Assembly (NCBI GenBank): GCA_964537715.1
Contig: CAZIAH010000004.1
Coordinates: 15,615-79,614 of the forward strand
Length of the DNA: 64,000 nucleotides
Origin: CAZTZL01 sp964537715
GTDB lineage: Bacteria > Zhuqueibacterota > QNDG01 > DSAB01
Direction: 5' to 3'
Shown here: positions 25,256-33,390 of the stretch, piece by piece
Numbering within the stretch: the stretch's first letter is position 1
How the letters are laid out: each line of letters opens with the position of its first letter
Notes under the pieces: model-generated
The model's input: only the letters and a program-made list of their open reading frames with translations
Told to the model about the DNA's origin: nothing
Database searches by the model: none
Translations under genes and position numbers: made by a program

Positions 25256-26758
25256 TCATAGTATGGAAGTCAAAAAAGGCTGACCGCTCTGTTTGCACAG
25301 CAACTGGATAAGCTGCCGGCCGGAAAGTGCCGCCATCACCGTACCGGAAAACGGAACGGTCCACTGACCGACCATATAGAAATCTGACAGCCCCGGCAAG
25401 CTCCGCAGCGAGGTTTGCTTCATCATATTCTCAGGCGTGACATACCAGCCATCCGGCGAACCCTGCCAGTTTCCGGTGTAGCGAACATAGGTCGCGGGCG
25501 TCGGCACATCCACTACCTCGATTTGAGACGCAAAGCCGGGCCAGCGCTTGTCCAGTTCGGCAATGGTGAAATCGGCGATGCGCTTTTTTTCTTCCTCATA
25601 TCTGTTGCGGTCTTTCGCCAATTCTTCCCAGTAATCGTAGCGGGTCGGATACCACACCTCGACCGCGGATTTGCCCGGAGGGGCCATGTTCGGATCAAAA
25701 CAGTGATGAATCACAGACAACCACGGGTGTTCCTCGCCGGCGATGGTAATCGGATCTTTCAATCGGAAAATGGTGCTGTGCGGTTCTTGCGACAGATCTT
25801 TGTTGACGCCTATTGCCACATGAACGAGCGGCTTCACCGGAATCCAATTGTCGTACATGGTGCGTATTTCATCGTTGAGGTAACGTCCGCCGAGAATGTC
25901 AAAGATCACCGTATGACCGTCGCCCGCCCAGACAACGGTATCGGCCCGATGTTCGGTTCCGTCTTCCAAACGGATACCGACAGCCTGGTCGTTTTCGATG
26001 ATTACATCCTTGACCCGGCTTTTGTAACGAATCTCGCCGCCTAATTTCTGATAATAATCGGCCATGCGGAAAATCACTTTTTGTGATCCGCCGAGAGGCA
26101 CGCCGGCTTCAAGCACAGCCGACTTTGCGAACCCGGACAGAGCAACCATGGGGAATTGCAGCATGGGCCAGCCCGGCGAGTCGATGACGAACCTAACGGC
26201 TTCGCGCAAAAAAGGATCTTGAAAGCGCTGGGCGAATTCCTGGATCGTCTGCTTCCCATACTTGCGGAACGTGCCCAAAAGCGGCAATATCGCACCCATC
26301 ATTTTCAGCTTGTCGAAAAGACTGGCCATCTCCGCTGGTTTGAGCGACATCCCGCCCATCATGTTCCTGCCTGTGAACAGGCGGACGAACTCTTTTGTAA
26401 GTTTGGCATCGGACGGAGACAGAGCGAGCATCTGCTCTTCCAAACGGCGGGGATCGGTACAAATGTGCAGGATCTTTTCGCCGCTCTCGACCCGCGTACC
26501 TTCTGTATGATAGTAAAACTGTTGATCCTTCAGAACACCGAGTTCCTGCCACATGGTTTGCAACGGCCCGCGTTTTGAACCCATAAGCATATGCATGCTG
26601 ATATCGAAGGTGTATCCCTTTCGCTTCCAGGCGGTGCACAGACCACCCGGGATGCTGTGCATTTCAAAGAGAGTTGTGTTGTAACCATTCATGCGGGCAT
26701 AGCAACCGGTTGAAAGTCCCGCGATGCCGCCACCGACAATGATCATACTTTTTCCCAT
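25256..26758 (-). CDS. CrtI/phytoene desaturase-like FAD-dependent oxidoreductase
   Basis: 500 residues. The N-terminal dinucleotide-binding fold reads MIIVGGGIAGLSTGCYARMNG, followed by FEMHSIPGGLCTAWKRKGYTFD, the usual GG...W.R.GY.FD pattern of carotenoid desaturases and isomerases. GGSQKVIFRMADYYQKLGGEI and a second FAD contact near the C terminus, FYMVGQWTVPFSGTVMAALSGRQ, complete the family features. No carotenoid synthesis genes are nearby, so the substrate is open; related proteins act on isoprenoids or other lipids. Base composition returns to the average of the window here, unlike the gene at 20798. Confidence 0.85.
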   Translation of the reverse strand: MGKSMIIVGGGIAGLSTGCYARMNGYNTTLFEMHSIPGGLCTAWKRKGYTFDISMHMLMGSKRGPLQTMWQELGVLKDQQFYYHTEGTRVESGEKILHICTDPRRLEEQMLALSPSDAKLTKEFVRLFTGRNMMGGMSLKPAEMASLFDKLKMMGAILPLLGTFRKYGKQTIQEFAQRFQDPFLREAVRFVIDSPGWPMLQFPMVALSGFAKSAVLEAGVPLGGSQKVIFRMADYYQKLGGEIRYKSRVKDVIIENDQAVGIRLEDGTEHRADTVVWAGDGHTVIFDILGGRYLNDEIRTMYDNWIPVKPLVHVAIGVNKDLSQEPHSTIFRLKDPITIAGEEHPWLSVIHHCFDPNMAPPGKSAVEVWYPTRYDYWEELAKDRNRYEEEKKRIADFTIAELDKRWPGFASQIEVVDVPTPATYVRYTGNWQGSPDGWYVTPENMMKQTSLRSLPGLSDFYMVGQWTVPFSGTVMAALSGRQLIQLLCKQSGQPFLTSIL

Positions 26759-26836
26759 ATTCTCTTTCCTTTTCCTGATAATTTATATGCGACGGAGAAA
26801 CTTTATTCTACGTTCAACCCAACCCGCTACCCGCTA

Positions 26837-27103
26837 CTACACGTAATGAGTCCACATACGAATCACTTTAATCGTTTTCTTTTCTTGAATGATTTGATAG
26901 ATAATACGGTGCTGTATATTAATTCGGCGTGAATATGCACCTGTGAGATCACCGACAAGTTTCTCGTAGGGAGGAGGTGCTTGATAAGGATCTTCCTTTA
27001 ATAATTCCAGGATTGCAAGTGGTTTTTCCCTTAATCCTGAATTGCTTAACTTTTTTGCGTCCTTTTGTGCCTGTTTTGTATATACGATTTTCCATTTCAC
27101 CAA
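26837..27103 (-). CDS. yoeB: YoeB/Txe-family mRNA interferase toxin
   Basis: 88 residues of the RelE/YoeB fold: VKWKIVYTKQAQKDAKKL at the start, then PYEKLVGDLTGAYSRRINIQHRIIYQI, and a C terminus ending RMWTHYV, with the His-Tyr pair seen at the YoeB active site. Such toxins cut mRNA on the ribosome when the antitoxin is lost. Its start overlaps the antitoxin stop by seven nt, the typical antitoxin-first order. Confidence 0.92.
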   Translation of the reverse strand: MVKWKIVYTKQAQKDAKKLSNSGLREKPLAILELLKEDPYQAPPPYEKLVGDLTGAYSRRINIQHRIIYQIIQEKKTIKVIRMWTHYV

Positions 27104-27339
27104 TCAAGCTCCTCGGAACATTCTTCAATGGGCGTTTTAAGACCCTCTTGAATGGATTCACGCATACCGGGAATAGAGAGAAGAAAAAGCGTCTCCTGGA
27201 TTGCAGACCAATCCTCTTCTGAAACTAAAACCACATTCGACCTTTTACCGGTAATTTGAATGGGTTCATGACTTGTTGAAGCTTCGTCTATGAGTTTATA
27301 TAATTGTGATCGAGCATTGGTTACAGTTATCGTTTTCAT
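27097..27339 (-). CDS. yefM: YefM/Phd-family antitoxin
   Basis: 80 residues from MKTITVTNARSQLYKLIDEA, the classic start of the Phd/YefM fold, followed by PIQITGKRSNVVLVSEEDWSAIQETLFLLS and an acidic tail that would wrap the toxin. AAAGGC six bases upstream supports the ATG at 27339; an ATG at 27354 would add MKGKT. It should neutralise the YoeB-like toxin and repress its own promoter, whose palindromes lie directly upstream. Confidence 0.92.
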   Translation of the reverse strand: MKTITVTNARSQLYKLIDEASTSHEPIQITGKRSNVVLVSEEDWSAIQETLFLLSIPGMRESIQEGLKTPIEECSEELDW

Positions 27340-27348
27340 TGTTTTGCC

Positions 27349-27401
27349 TTTCATACATGAAACGTACGGAATAAGGTACGTAACGATTATGCAAATGTCA
27401 A
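27349..27401 (-). promoter_or_regulatory. Promoter and palindromic operators of the yefM-yoeB pair
   Basis: TTGACA (27396-27401), a 17 bp spacer and TACCTT (27373-27378) form a promoter on the minus strand. ACGTAC/GTACGT arms (27362-27367 and 27376-27381) overlap the -10 box, and TTTCAT-AC-ATGAAA (27349-27362) follows. YefM-type antitoxins bind palindromes with a GTAC core, so autoregulation here is likely. Confidence 0.6.
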
Positions 27402-27423
27402 TATCATTTAAGAATATTTTTTA

Positions 27424-27500
27424 AGCTGGTGGTGTTCCTCACCTTCAGCTATTATTCGGCGAGGAGAAGAACTCCTCACCGAGCAGGAATACGTAATAAA
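27424..27500. repeat. Accessory-region palindromic repeat R3, copy c
   Basis: About 77 bp related to 20611-20690. Two hairpins are well kept: AGCTGGTGGTG...CACCTTCAGCT and GGCGAGGAG...CTCCTCACC, then GAGCAGGAATACGTAATAAA. It lies upstream of the antitoxin promoter, as copy b lies upstream of the methyltransferase. Confidence 0.75.
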
Positions 27501-27503
27501 CAA

Positions 27504-27538
27504 AAGCCTGCCGGATTGAATCCAGCAGGCTTGGCTTG
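27504..27538 (-). terminator. Intrinsic terminator (minus strand)
   Basis: AAGCCTGCCGGATT and AATCCAGCAGGCTT pair with a single mismatch (27504-27532); reading on the minus strand the stem is followed by TTTTGTTTATT. It lies 115 nt past the hydrolase stop, after the pseudogene remnant, so it would end hydrolase transcripts and may originally have served the lost gene. Confidence 0.75.
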
Positions 27539-27586
27539 AAATTAAGATGAAATTTAGGATCTATTTTAAAAGAGGAGTTAATCCGA

Positions 27587-27646
27587 TTAGTCTTCGATCA
27601 CTCGAATATTTCCCACATCTCCCAGTACCCGACCCACTCTGGAAAG
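27587..27646 (-). pseudogene. 3' remnant of a beta-helix lipoprotein gene paralogue
   Basis: About 20 codons ending in TAA read SRVGRVLGDVGNIRVIED, closely matching the last residues of the lipoprotein encoded at 28929-29567 (SGGGRVMGDMKHVLVIEE); the DNA also aligns, with roughly 70 percent identity by eye. No upstream part remains: the alpha/beta hydrolase gene ends just before it in another frame. This points to a former tandem copy of which only the 3' end survived, probably when the hydrolase gene arrived. Confidence 0.65.
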
Positions 27647-27654
27647 AGTGGGAA

Positions 27655-28857
27655 TTACTTCAATCTGTTTAACATCTCTACCGCGTTTTGATTATCCGGA
27701 TTCAGTTCAAGCGATTTTTTATAATTCTGAATGGCCAATTCCCTGTCACCGTTGATCATGTAGGCCTCACCCAGACTGTCATACGTATTCGCAGATTCAG
27801 GATAAACCAGCACATTCAATTTGAACAATTCAATGGCTTCCTTGGTTTGACCGGATTGTAAATATTGATACCCCAGGTTATTCATGCGTGTTTCGCTGAA
27901 AGGCAGCCACGTTGGTTCACTCTTCCGTTTTTCATTAAATAATTTGACTGCTTCTGCAGCACCTTTATTATTTAATACCTGGAAAAACTCTGTACTATTC
28001 AGAAAAAGGATAACCTGTTCATTGAATGCATCCGGTTGTTCAAAAGGGACCAAATGCCCTGCATTGTTAATGATCACTTTTTGCGCATTTGGAATCCCTG
28101 ATTCAATCGCACCCGCATGGACAAAAACATCAGGAATATCAAATTCACCGACGACTATCAATGCAGGAACTTGAATTTCACTTAATGCGTCAAGAGCAGT
28201 GGGTTCGGGGCGCACCTCCAACTGGTTTTTTGCAAAATCGATATTCTGAGGAAATTTCTGCATCAGTGTCCAGAGTTTTTCTTTGATTTCTTTATTCTGA
28301 GGCGCAATTTCATAGGGATCTTCTTTGACAAAATATTCGAGGAGTTTATCAGGATTCGCATAGTCTGTTGCAGACAGACGTCCTCCCCTTGTTAAAAAAT
28401 GATCCGAGTAGCTGAATCCTCCAACCACAGCGCCGACCAATATGATCTTCGATACTTTCTCGGGATATGCCAGTGTAAAATCAATGACAAGCCCACCACC
28501 TGCAGACATGCCGATTAGAATGGCTTTATCAATTTTAAGAAAGTTGAAAACCTGGTTTAGATCCTCAATATTGGAATAGGGGCTCTCAGGCTGCGGTGAA
28601 CGTCCGTAACCCCGGCGGTCGTAACGGACAACGCGATATTTTTCAGAAAAAGTTGAAAATTGGTTGTCCCAAATCGCTCCGTGTACCAAACCATCATGAA
28701 TCAATACAATGGTCTCATCCCCCTGACCGGTTATTTCATAATAGAGTTTGCCGTCATCCACTTTGATATAACCGGAATCGACAGCATCCCTTTGACCGGC
28801 GCTGATATGGATCATCAGCAATACGGACATGAAAATACCGAAGTATAATTTTTTCAT
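27655..28857 (-). CDS. Secreted alpha/beta hydrolase fused to TPR repeats
   Basis: 400 residues with a signal peptide (MKKLYFGIFMSVLLMIHISAGQ). The hydrolase domain, about 28-290, has the oxyanion region VLIHDG, RYDRRGYGRS, the nucleophile elbow GMSAGGG (Ser118), the acid in VVGEFDIPD and the catalytic His in NNAGHLVPFEQP. After a linker, residues 310-400 hold two or more TPR units (NLGYQYLQSGQTKEAIELFK, DSLGEAYMINGDRELAIQNYKKSLELNP). The substrate cannot be deduced. Base composition is slightly more AT-rich than the flanking gene, and a decayed gene end lies immediately downstream. Confidence 0.87.
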   Translation of the reverse strand: MKKLYFGIFMSVLLMIHISAGQRDAVDSGYIKVDDGKLYYEITGQGDETIVLIHDGLVHGAIWDNQFSTFSEKYRVVRYDRRGYGRSPQPESPYSNIEDLNQVFNFLKIDKAILIGMSAGGGLVIDFTLAYPEKVSKIILVGAVVGGFSYSDHFLTRGGRLSATDYANPDKLLEYFVKEDPYEIAPQNKEIKEKLWTLMQKFPQNIDFAKNQLEVRPEPTALDALSEIQVPALIVVGEFDIPDVFVHAGAIESGIPNAQKVIINNAGHLVPFEQPDAFNEQVILFLNSTEFFQVLNNKGAAEAVKLFNEKRKSEPTWLPFSETRMNNLGYQYLQSGQTKEAIELFKLNVLVYPESANTYDSLGEAYMINGDRELAIQNYKKSLELNPDNQNAVEMLNRLK

Positions 28858-28928
28858 TTGAAACCTCTTCTGATCTGGCTGGTTTGCAATATGATCGGAA
28901 ATGAATTTTGAGATTAAGATGATTGCGA

Positions 28929-29567
28929 TTATTCTTCGATCACCAGAACATGTTTCATATCTCCCATAACCCGGCCCCCACCGGAGAGATGCAGTTCGAC
29001 ATAATCATCATCCTTGTCCGCAATCACATCCCCTTTGACGACCGAATCGTCCCTGATTTCGATCCTCAGGGGCTTTTGCCGTTCGGAGGAATTTCTGTCC
29101 CGTTTGACAATCACATCTCCATAAACGATGGTACTGTCCAAAAGTGATATGGGACCGTTATAGGTCTCGACATCCCTTTTCACGCGGGTCTTTTGCAGTT
29201 CAATCGGTCCATTGACCGTGGCGATCTCTTTTCTTACTTTCACACCGGAACCGCACGAGATGGAACCATTCACGGCAAGCAGACTTCCCCTCACATACAC
29301 ATCCTCCGCCACACGGATGGAACCGTTCACGCTCTGCACCCCCTCAGTCTTTGAATGTTTACCCACCTCGATCACCCCGTTCACGGTTCTGCAGGTACCG
29401 TGAACTTCACAATGCGATCCGACGAAGATATTCCCGTTGACAGTCATCACATCACCGTATATCTTTTCGCCGTCATCGATGTAAAGCGTTCTGTTGATGC
29501 TCATCTTACAATTCAAAAAAAAGAGAAAAAGAACAGACACAAACGCAATAATCCGAACGGGCTTCAT
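28929..29567 (-). CDS. Beta-helix lipoprotein with repeated VNG motifs (bactofilin/DUF4097-like)
   Basis: 212 residues with a lipoprotein signal ending at Cys20 (LFLFFLNC). The mature chain is built of ~20-residue units, each with a Val-Asn-Gly turn: VMTVNGNIFVG, RTVNGVIEVG, QSVNGSIRVA, LAVNGSISCG, ATVNGPIELQ and ETYNGPISLL. This indicates a right-handed or bactofilin-like beta-helix facing the periplasm. A charged insert (RDRNSSERQKPLRIEIRDD) precedes the last turn GGGRVMGDMKHVLVIEE. Bactofilins form cytoskeletal polymers; being lipid-anchored, this protein probably acts at the envelope. It is downstream of the small membrane protein at 29609, 41 nt apart. A remnant of a second copy is at 27587. 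Confidence 0.75.
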   Translation of the reverse strand: MKPVRIIAFVSVLFLFFLNCKMSINRTLYIDDGEKIYGDVMTVNGNIFVGSHCEVHGTCRTVNGVIEVGKHSKTEGVQSVNGSIRVAEDVYVRGSLLAVNGSISCGSGVKVRKEIATVNGPIELQKTRVKRDVETYNGPISLLDSTIVYGDVIVKRDRNSSERQKPLRIEIRDDSVVKGDVIADKDDDYVELHLSGGGRVMGDMKHVLVIEE

Positions 29568-29608
29568 TTTTTACCCCCTTTAACAAGAGAATAAATTATT
29601 CGATTCGG

Positions 29609-30004
29609 TTACCGGCAGTATTGATCGATCGTGCGCAGCAAATGATCGATTTCATCCGGTGTGATCTTCTGGTCGGCCATGACCACAAAAAACTGTCTGC
29701 CAATGAGACCCATTTCGTACTGCGTGATCCGGTTCTCTGAAAAAGCTTTTGCAAATTGCTGGGCACTCCTCGCAATATCATCTTGCCGCTGCCCGATGTA
29801 ATCTTTGGGCATGGACTGTGTAGTTTTTTGAATGGTCTGCCGAACCCCATAGTCGGCTACTTTTACGAGAATCTGCTGCGGATGTTTCATCGCATATCCG
29901 GCAATGCCGGCAAGAATCAGCAGTGTCAAAAGTATTCCCAATAAAAAACCGATGACAAACATCCCGCCGCGCGAAGCCCCTTTCTTCTCCCTTTGTCCGT
30001 CCAC
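29609..30004 (-). CDS. Small single-pass membrane protein, unknown function
   Basis: 131 residues not assigned to a family. A basic N terminus is followed by a membrane helix at about 15-38 (MFVIGFLLGILLTLLILAGIAG), and then about 90 helical, polar residues (ADYGVRQTIQKTTQSMP, QRQDDIARSAQQFAKAF, ITPDEIDHLLRTIDQYCR) that would lie in the periplasm if the helix acts as an uncleaved anchor. It probably shares a transcript with the beta-helix lipoprotein downstream. Confidence 0.65.
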   Translation of the reverse strand: MDGQREKKGASRGGMFVIGFLLGILLTLLILAGIAGYAMKHPQQILVKVADYGVRQTIQKTTQSMPKDYIGQRQDDIARSAQQFAKAFSENRITQYEMGLIGRQFFVVMADQKITPDEIDHLLRTIDQYCR

Positions 30005-30030
30005 GTAATTCCTCCTTTTAGTATCATTTC

Positions 30031-30119
30031 CTCAAACTCAAAACTCGTAACCCGTAACTCTAAACTCTAAACTTCAAACTCCAAACTTGAAACTAGAAAC
30101 TCATAACTCACAACTCGAA
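30031..30119. repeat. Short degenerate tandem repeat (AAACTC-type)
   Basis: The spacer between the amrS stop and the small membrane protein start is almost entirely made of 6-10 bp variants of AACTC (AAACTC, GTAACTC, TAAACTC, CAAACTC, GAAACTAG). No gene or stem is seen. It looks like slippage-derived simple sequence. Confidence 0.7.
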
Positions 30120-30121
30120 AC

Positions 30122-31141
30122 TTATTTTCCCGTCCACACCCCGTCGATTTCAGTTCCGCATTCCGGACATTTCCCCTTGGTAAGTCGATTCTCGATAATT
30201 TGATAACCGCGACGGTGGATCAACTTTGTTTTGCAGTGATAACAGAACGTGCTTTCCCCCTCATCACCGGGAAGGTTGCCGGGATAGACATACCGCAGTC
30301 CGGCCTTGGTCCCGATGTCCCTGGCCTTCTGGATGGATTCGACCGAAGTTGGAGGCCGATCCATCATCCGGTAGGTTGGATAAAACCGGCTGATGTGCCA
30401 GGGTATAGCCGGATCGACATCGTGGATAAACCGGGCGATCTGTTTCAGTTCTTCTTCGGAATCGTTCAGGCCGGGGATGAGAAGCGTGGTCACTTCAATC
30501 CAGATGCCAAGTTCTTTCATTCGTCGGATGGTATCGAGCACCGGCTGAAGACGCGCCCCGCAGACCGATTTGTAAATCGTATCCTGAAATGCTTTCAGAT
30601 CGACATTGGCTCCGTCCAAAAACGGCGAGATTTCTTCGAGAGATTCTTTCGAAAGATAACCGTTCGTAACAAAAACGTTCTTGATCTTTGCGCGATGGGC
30701 GAGTTTGGCCGTGTCATATGCATAATCCCAGAAAACGGCCGGCTCCGTATAAGTATAGGCAATAACAGAACAATCTTGGCGGATCGTGGCCTGAACCAGA
30801 TTTTCAGGGGAAACATTCTCTCCCTGAATCTGACCCGAATTTTTCGGCATCTGTGAAATATCGGCATTCTGGCAGTTGAGACAGTGCATGTTGCATCCAG
30901 CAGTCGCCACGGACAGTGCCGGCGCTCCGGGAAGAAAATGGAAGAGTGGTTTTTTTTCGATCGGATCGACATGAAGAGCGACGGCCTTTCCGTAAACGAG
31001 TGTGACTAATTTCCCCTCTCGATTTTCCCGCACGCCGCATACCCCGCGTTTTCCCACCGCGATGACACACCGGTGGGCACAAGTCACACACTGTACTTTT
31101 TGATCTTCCATTTTCTTGTAAAGTTTTGCTTCTTTCATCAT
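30122..31141 (-). CDS. amrS: AmmeMemoRadiSam-system radical SAM enzyme AmrS
   Basis: 339 residues. An N-terminal Cys motif (CVTCAHRCVIAVGKRGVCGVR) is followed by the radical SAM cluster motif CNMHCLNC (C-x3-C-x2-C), YTYTEPAVFWDYAYDTA, FVTNGYLSKE, NVDLKAF and the C-terminal HISRFYPTYRM; the tail has CYHC and CPEC, a probable zinc site. This is the AmrS type, related to pyruvate-formate-lyase activases, usually encoded with MEMO1 and AMMECR1 homologues, which are not present here. Instead it begins ten nt after feoB, with AGGGG before its start, so it is probably transcribed with iron uptake genes. Confidence 0.9.
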   Translation of the reverse strand: MMKEAKLYKKMEDQKVQCVTCAHRCVIAVGKRGVCGVRENREGKLVTLVYGKAVALHVDPIEKKPLFHFLPGAPALSVATAGCNMHCLNCQNADISQMPKNSGQIQGENVSPENLVQATIRQDCSVIAYTYTEPAVFWDYAYDTAKLAHRAKIKNVFVTNGYLSKESLEEISPFLDGANVDLKAFQDTIYKSVCGARLQPVLDTIRRMKELGIWIEVTTLLIPGLNDSEEELKQIARFIHDVDPAIPWHISRFYPTYRMMDRPPTSVESIQKARDIGTKAGLRYVYPGNLPGDEGESTFCYHCKTKLIHRRGYQIIENRLTKGKCPECGTEIDGVWTGK

Positions 31142-31151
31142 CCATCCCCTG

Positions 31152-33131
31152 TTACCAGATCAAACCTGCGACTACCCGTGTCAGCAGTCCCAGGATCAGA
31201 GCGAGTAAAAAGGTATACAGCAAAATGGCCCACGTGGCCTTTCCCCTCACCTGTTTGTAAAGCACCCCCGCAGTCGCCACACAGGGAACATAAAACACCA
31301 CGAAAATCGTAAACACGAGAATCTGTCCGTGGGTCATCACAGACAGCACATCTCGTGTACCGAGGGCCTGAAAAAGCATCAGCATCGAAAGTTCTTTTCG
31401 AAGTAAACCGAAAATCAACGTGGTACCCACTTGGATGGGAAGACCGAGAATCGATGTGATTGGAGAAATCATCCGGTTCAGGAATCCGGTGAGGTGAAAA
31501 TAATCGCTCAACGTGAGCACCGCGCTGCCGATGATCAACAACGGCCAGGCAATAGCGATAAATTCTTTGATCCTCAGCCATGTTTTGGTAAGAATGACTT
31601 TCAACTGCGGCAAATGATACACCGGGATTTCCATCATCATGCCCGGAGTGGATTCGGGCAGCAGTTTCGAAACGAATCCGCCGGAAAGTGCAATCACGAT
31701 CAGATTCAAAAGATAGATGGAAAAAGCGGCCGTACCGCCCAGATAATATCCGACCAGACCAAAAATGATCGTCATTCTGGCGGCACAGGGCACCATGGTG
31801 GATACCAGGGAAGCGATAAACCGATCCCGCGGAGATTCCAGAATCCGCGTAGCCATTATTGCCGGCACATTGCAGCCGTATCCCAAAACCGCCGGGATCA
31901 CCGCCGTGCCGTGAAGACCGATCCGATGCATGAAACCGTCCATAAGAAAAGCCACTCTGGGAAGATAACCAATATCTTCTAGAAAGGAAAGTCCGAAAAG
32001 AAACGGGAAGAGATAAGGCAGCACAATGGCAATGCCGCCGCCGATGCCATCCAGTATGCTTTTCAGAAGAACGGTGTGAAGCGCGACCGGATCCATCCGA
32101 TTGATCAATGCAGCGCTCAAGGGATTAAAGAAGGAATTCAACGGTTTTTCGATACAGGCCCCGACTTTGAAAACCAGAGTAAAAAAACCAAAAAGAACGG
32201 CGACGAGAAACACATATCCCCATACATTGTGCATCAGGACCGTATCCAGACGATCTTTCCAGTGGTGTTCGGGTTTCTTGAACCTCGCCACCTTCTCGAA
32301 AATGGACATGGAAAGCGCATGCCGCTCCGCATTGATCACCTCATCCGAGGATCGTCCGTGCGTTTTGGACAGTTCTTTTCGGAAGGATTTGATTTCTCCA
32401 ATCAATTCCGGCTGGCTGTTTTGAATCTGATTTTCAAAAAAACGGTCATTCTCCAGAAGCTTGGTCGCGAGCAGATGTCTTGAATACGGGATCGAATGAT
32501 GAAGCGAGTGCTTGAGAAACCGGGAAAGTCGTCCAATCACCAGTTCCACATCGCGGTTTCCTCGAATATGACGTCCCATTTTTTTGGAATTGGCGATCCT
32601 GATGGTTTCCCCAAAAAGCTCTTTCACGCCGATGCCGTGAGAGGCAACCGTTTTGAAAACGGGAATTCCCATCTGATCCGTCAGTGCTTCCGTATCGATT
32701 TCAATTCCTTTGCGTTCGGCTTCATCCATCATATTCAGACAGAGCACCATGGGAATGTTCAGGTCCATCAACTGGAGAGTCAATTCTAAGCTGCGACTCA
32801 AAAGCGAACTATCGATCACATTGATGATGACGTCAATGTGTCGTGTGAGAAGATAGCGCTGGGTTTCCTGCGCGGCCTGATCCATCGACGTGAGGGAATA
32901 GGTGCCCGGAAGATCAATCACATTGTAAACCCGATTGAAGATCCGTACATGGCTTTTCGTATAGGTCACAGAAGCGCCGGGGAAATTGGCCGTCACGGAA
33001 CGGTATCCGGCCACGTCGTTAAAGAGCGTGCTCTTCCCGCAATTGGGTTGTCCGACAAGAGCAATCTGCAAATGCCTTGGATGGTGATGTCCGAAATGAT
33101 GATGTTTTTTGTGAAAGTGTGAATGCATCAT
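31152..33131 (-). CDS. feoB: Ferrous iron transporter B
   Basis: About 659 residues from MMHSHFHKKHH. The G domain has GQPNCGKSTLFN (G1), DLPGTYSL (G3) and LNMMDEAE (G4), followed by a helical insertion domain to about residue 280. The membrane part has FGFFTLVFKVG, LPYLFPFLFGLSFLEDIGYLPRVAFLMD, GYGCNVPAIMATR, and VPCAARMTIIFGL. It imports Fe(II) across the inner membrane. The frame is open to 33293, but the extra 54 residues come from antisense-like overlap with feoA; the ATG at 33131 overlaps the feoA TGA and fits the homologues. The N terminus is unusually His-rich: nine histidines among residues 2-20. Confidence 0.95.
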   Translation of the reverse strand: MMHSHFHKKHHHFGHHHPRHLQIALVGQPNCGKSTLFNDVAGYRSVTANFPGASVTYTKSHVRIFNRVYNVIDLPGTYSLTSMDQAAQETQRYLLTRHIDVIINVIDSSLLSRSLELTLQLMDLNIPMVLCLNMMDEAERKGIEIDTEALTDQMGIPVFKTVASHGIGVKELFGETIRIANSKKMGRHIRGNRDVELVIGRLSRFLKHSLHHSIPYSRHLLATKLLENDRFFENQIQNSQPELIGEIKSFRKELSKTHGRSSDEVINAERHALSMSIFEKVARFKKPEHHWKDRLDTVLMHNVWGYVFLVAVLFGFFTLVFKVGACIEKPLNSFFNPLSAALINRMDPVALHTVLLKSILDGIGGGIAIVLPYLFPFLFGLSFLEDIGYLPRVAFLMDGFMHRIGLHGTAVIPAVLGYGCNVPAIMATRILESPRDRFIASLVSTMVPCAARMTIIFGLVGYYLGGTAAFSIYLLNLIVIALSGGFVSKLLPESTPGMMMEIPVYHLPQLKVILTKTWLRIKEFIAIAWPLLIIGSAVLTLSDYFHLTGFLNRMISPITSILGLPIQVGTTLIFGLLRKELSMLMLFQALGTRDVLSVMTHGQILVFTIFVVFYVPCVATAGVLYKQVRGKATWAILLYTFLLALILGLLTRVVAGLIW

Positions 33132-33364
33132 ATTTCCTGAACGATCACTTTTCTTGTCATCCCGCGTCCGAGAGCGACATCGGCACCGTGCACCCGAATA
33201 AGAATGGGCCCTCCCATGATGGCGCTCCGTTTCACCAGAATGGTATCCCCCGAATGAATTCCCATTTGATTGAGCCGCTGCCGTATACCCCATCCCCCCA
33301 ATATCCTGACGACTTTTACTTCCTGATTTTCTCGTATCCGATCCAATGTCAGTTGATGTCCCAT
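33128..33364 (-). CDS. feoA: Ferrous iron transport protein A
   Basis: 78 residues of the SH3-like FeoA fold: VRILGGWGIRQRLNQMGIHSGDTILVKRSAIMGGPILIRVHGADVALGRGMT carries the MG(I/L)..G..I.V motif and the closing alpha-helical Arg-rich turn. FeoA assists FeoB, probably by binding its cytoplasmic side. It follows mntR by 26 nt and overlaps feoB. Confidence 0.93.
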   Translation of the reverse strand: MGHQLTLDRIRENQEVKVVRILGGWGIRQRLNQMGIHSGDTILVKRSAIMGGPILIRVHGADVALGRGMTRKVIVQEI

Positions 33365-33390
33365 GAAACTCCTTTGACTACCCAGGATGA

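Noticed and set aside
18632..29600. Prophage or insertion sequence carrying the accessory genes
   Set aside because: No integrase, transposase, capsid, tail or lysis gene was found; only short repeats and single genes are present.
33132..33293. N-terminal extension of FeoB
   Set aside because: The extra 54 codons lie inside feoA in another frame and do not resemble any FeoB; the ATG overlapping the feoA stop is better.
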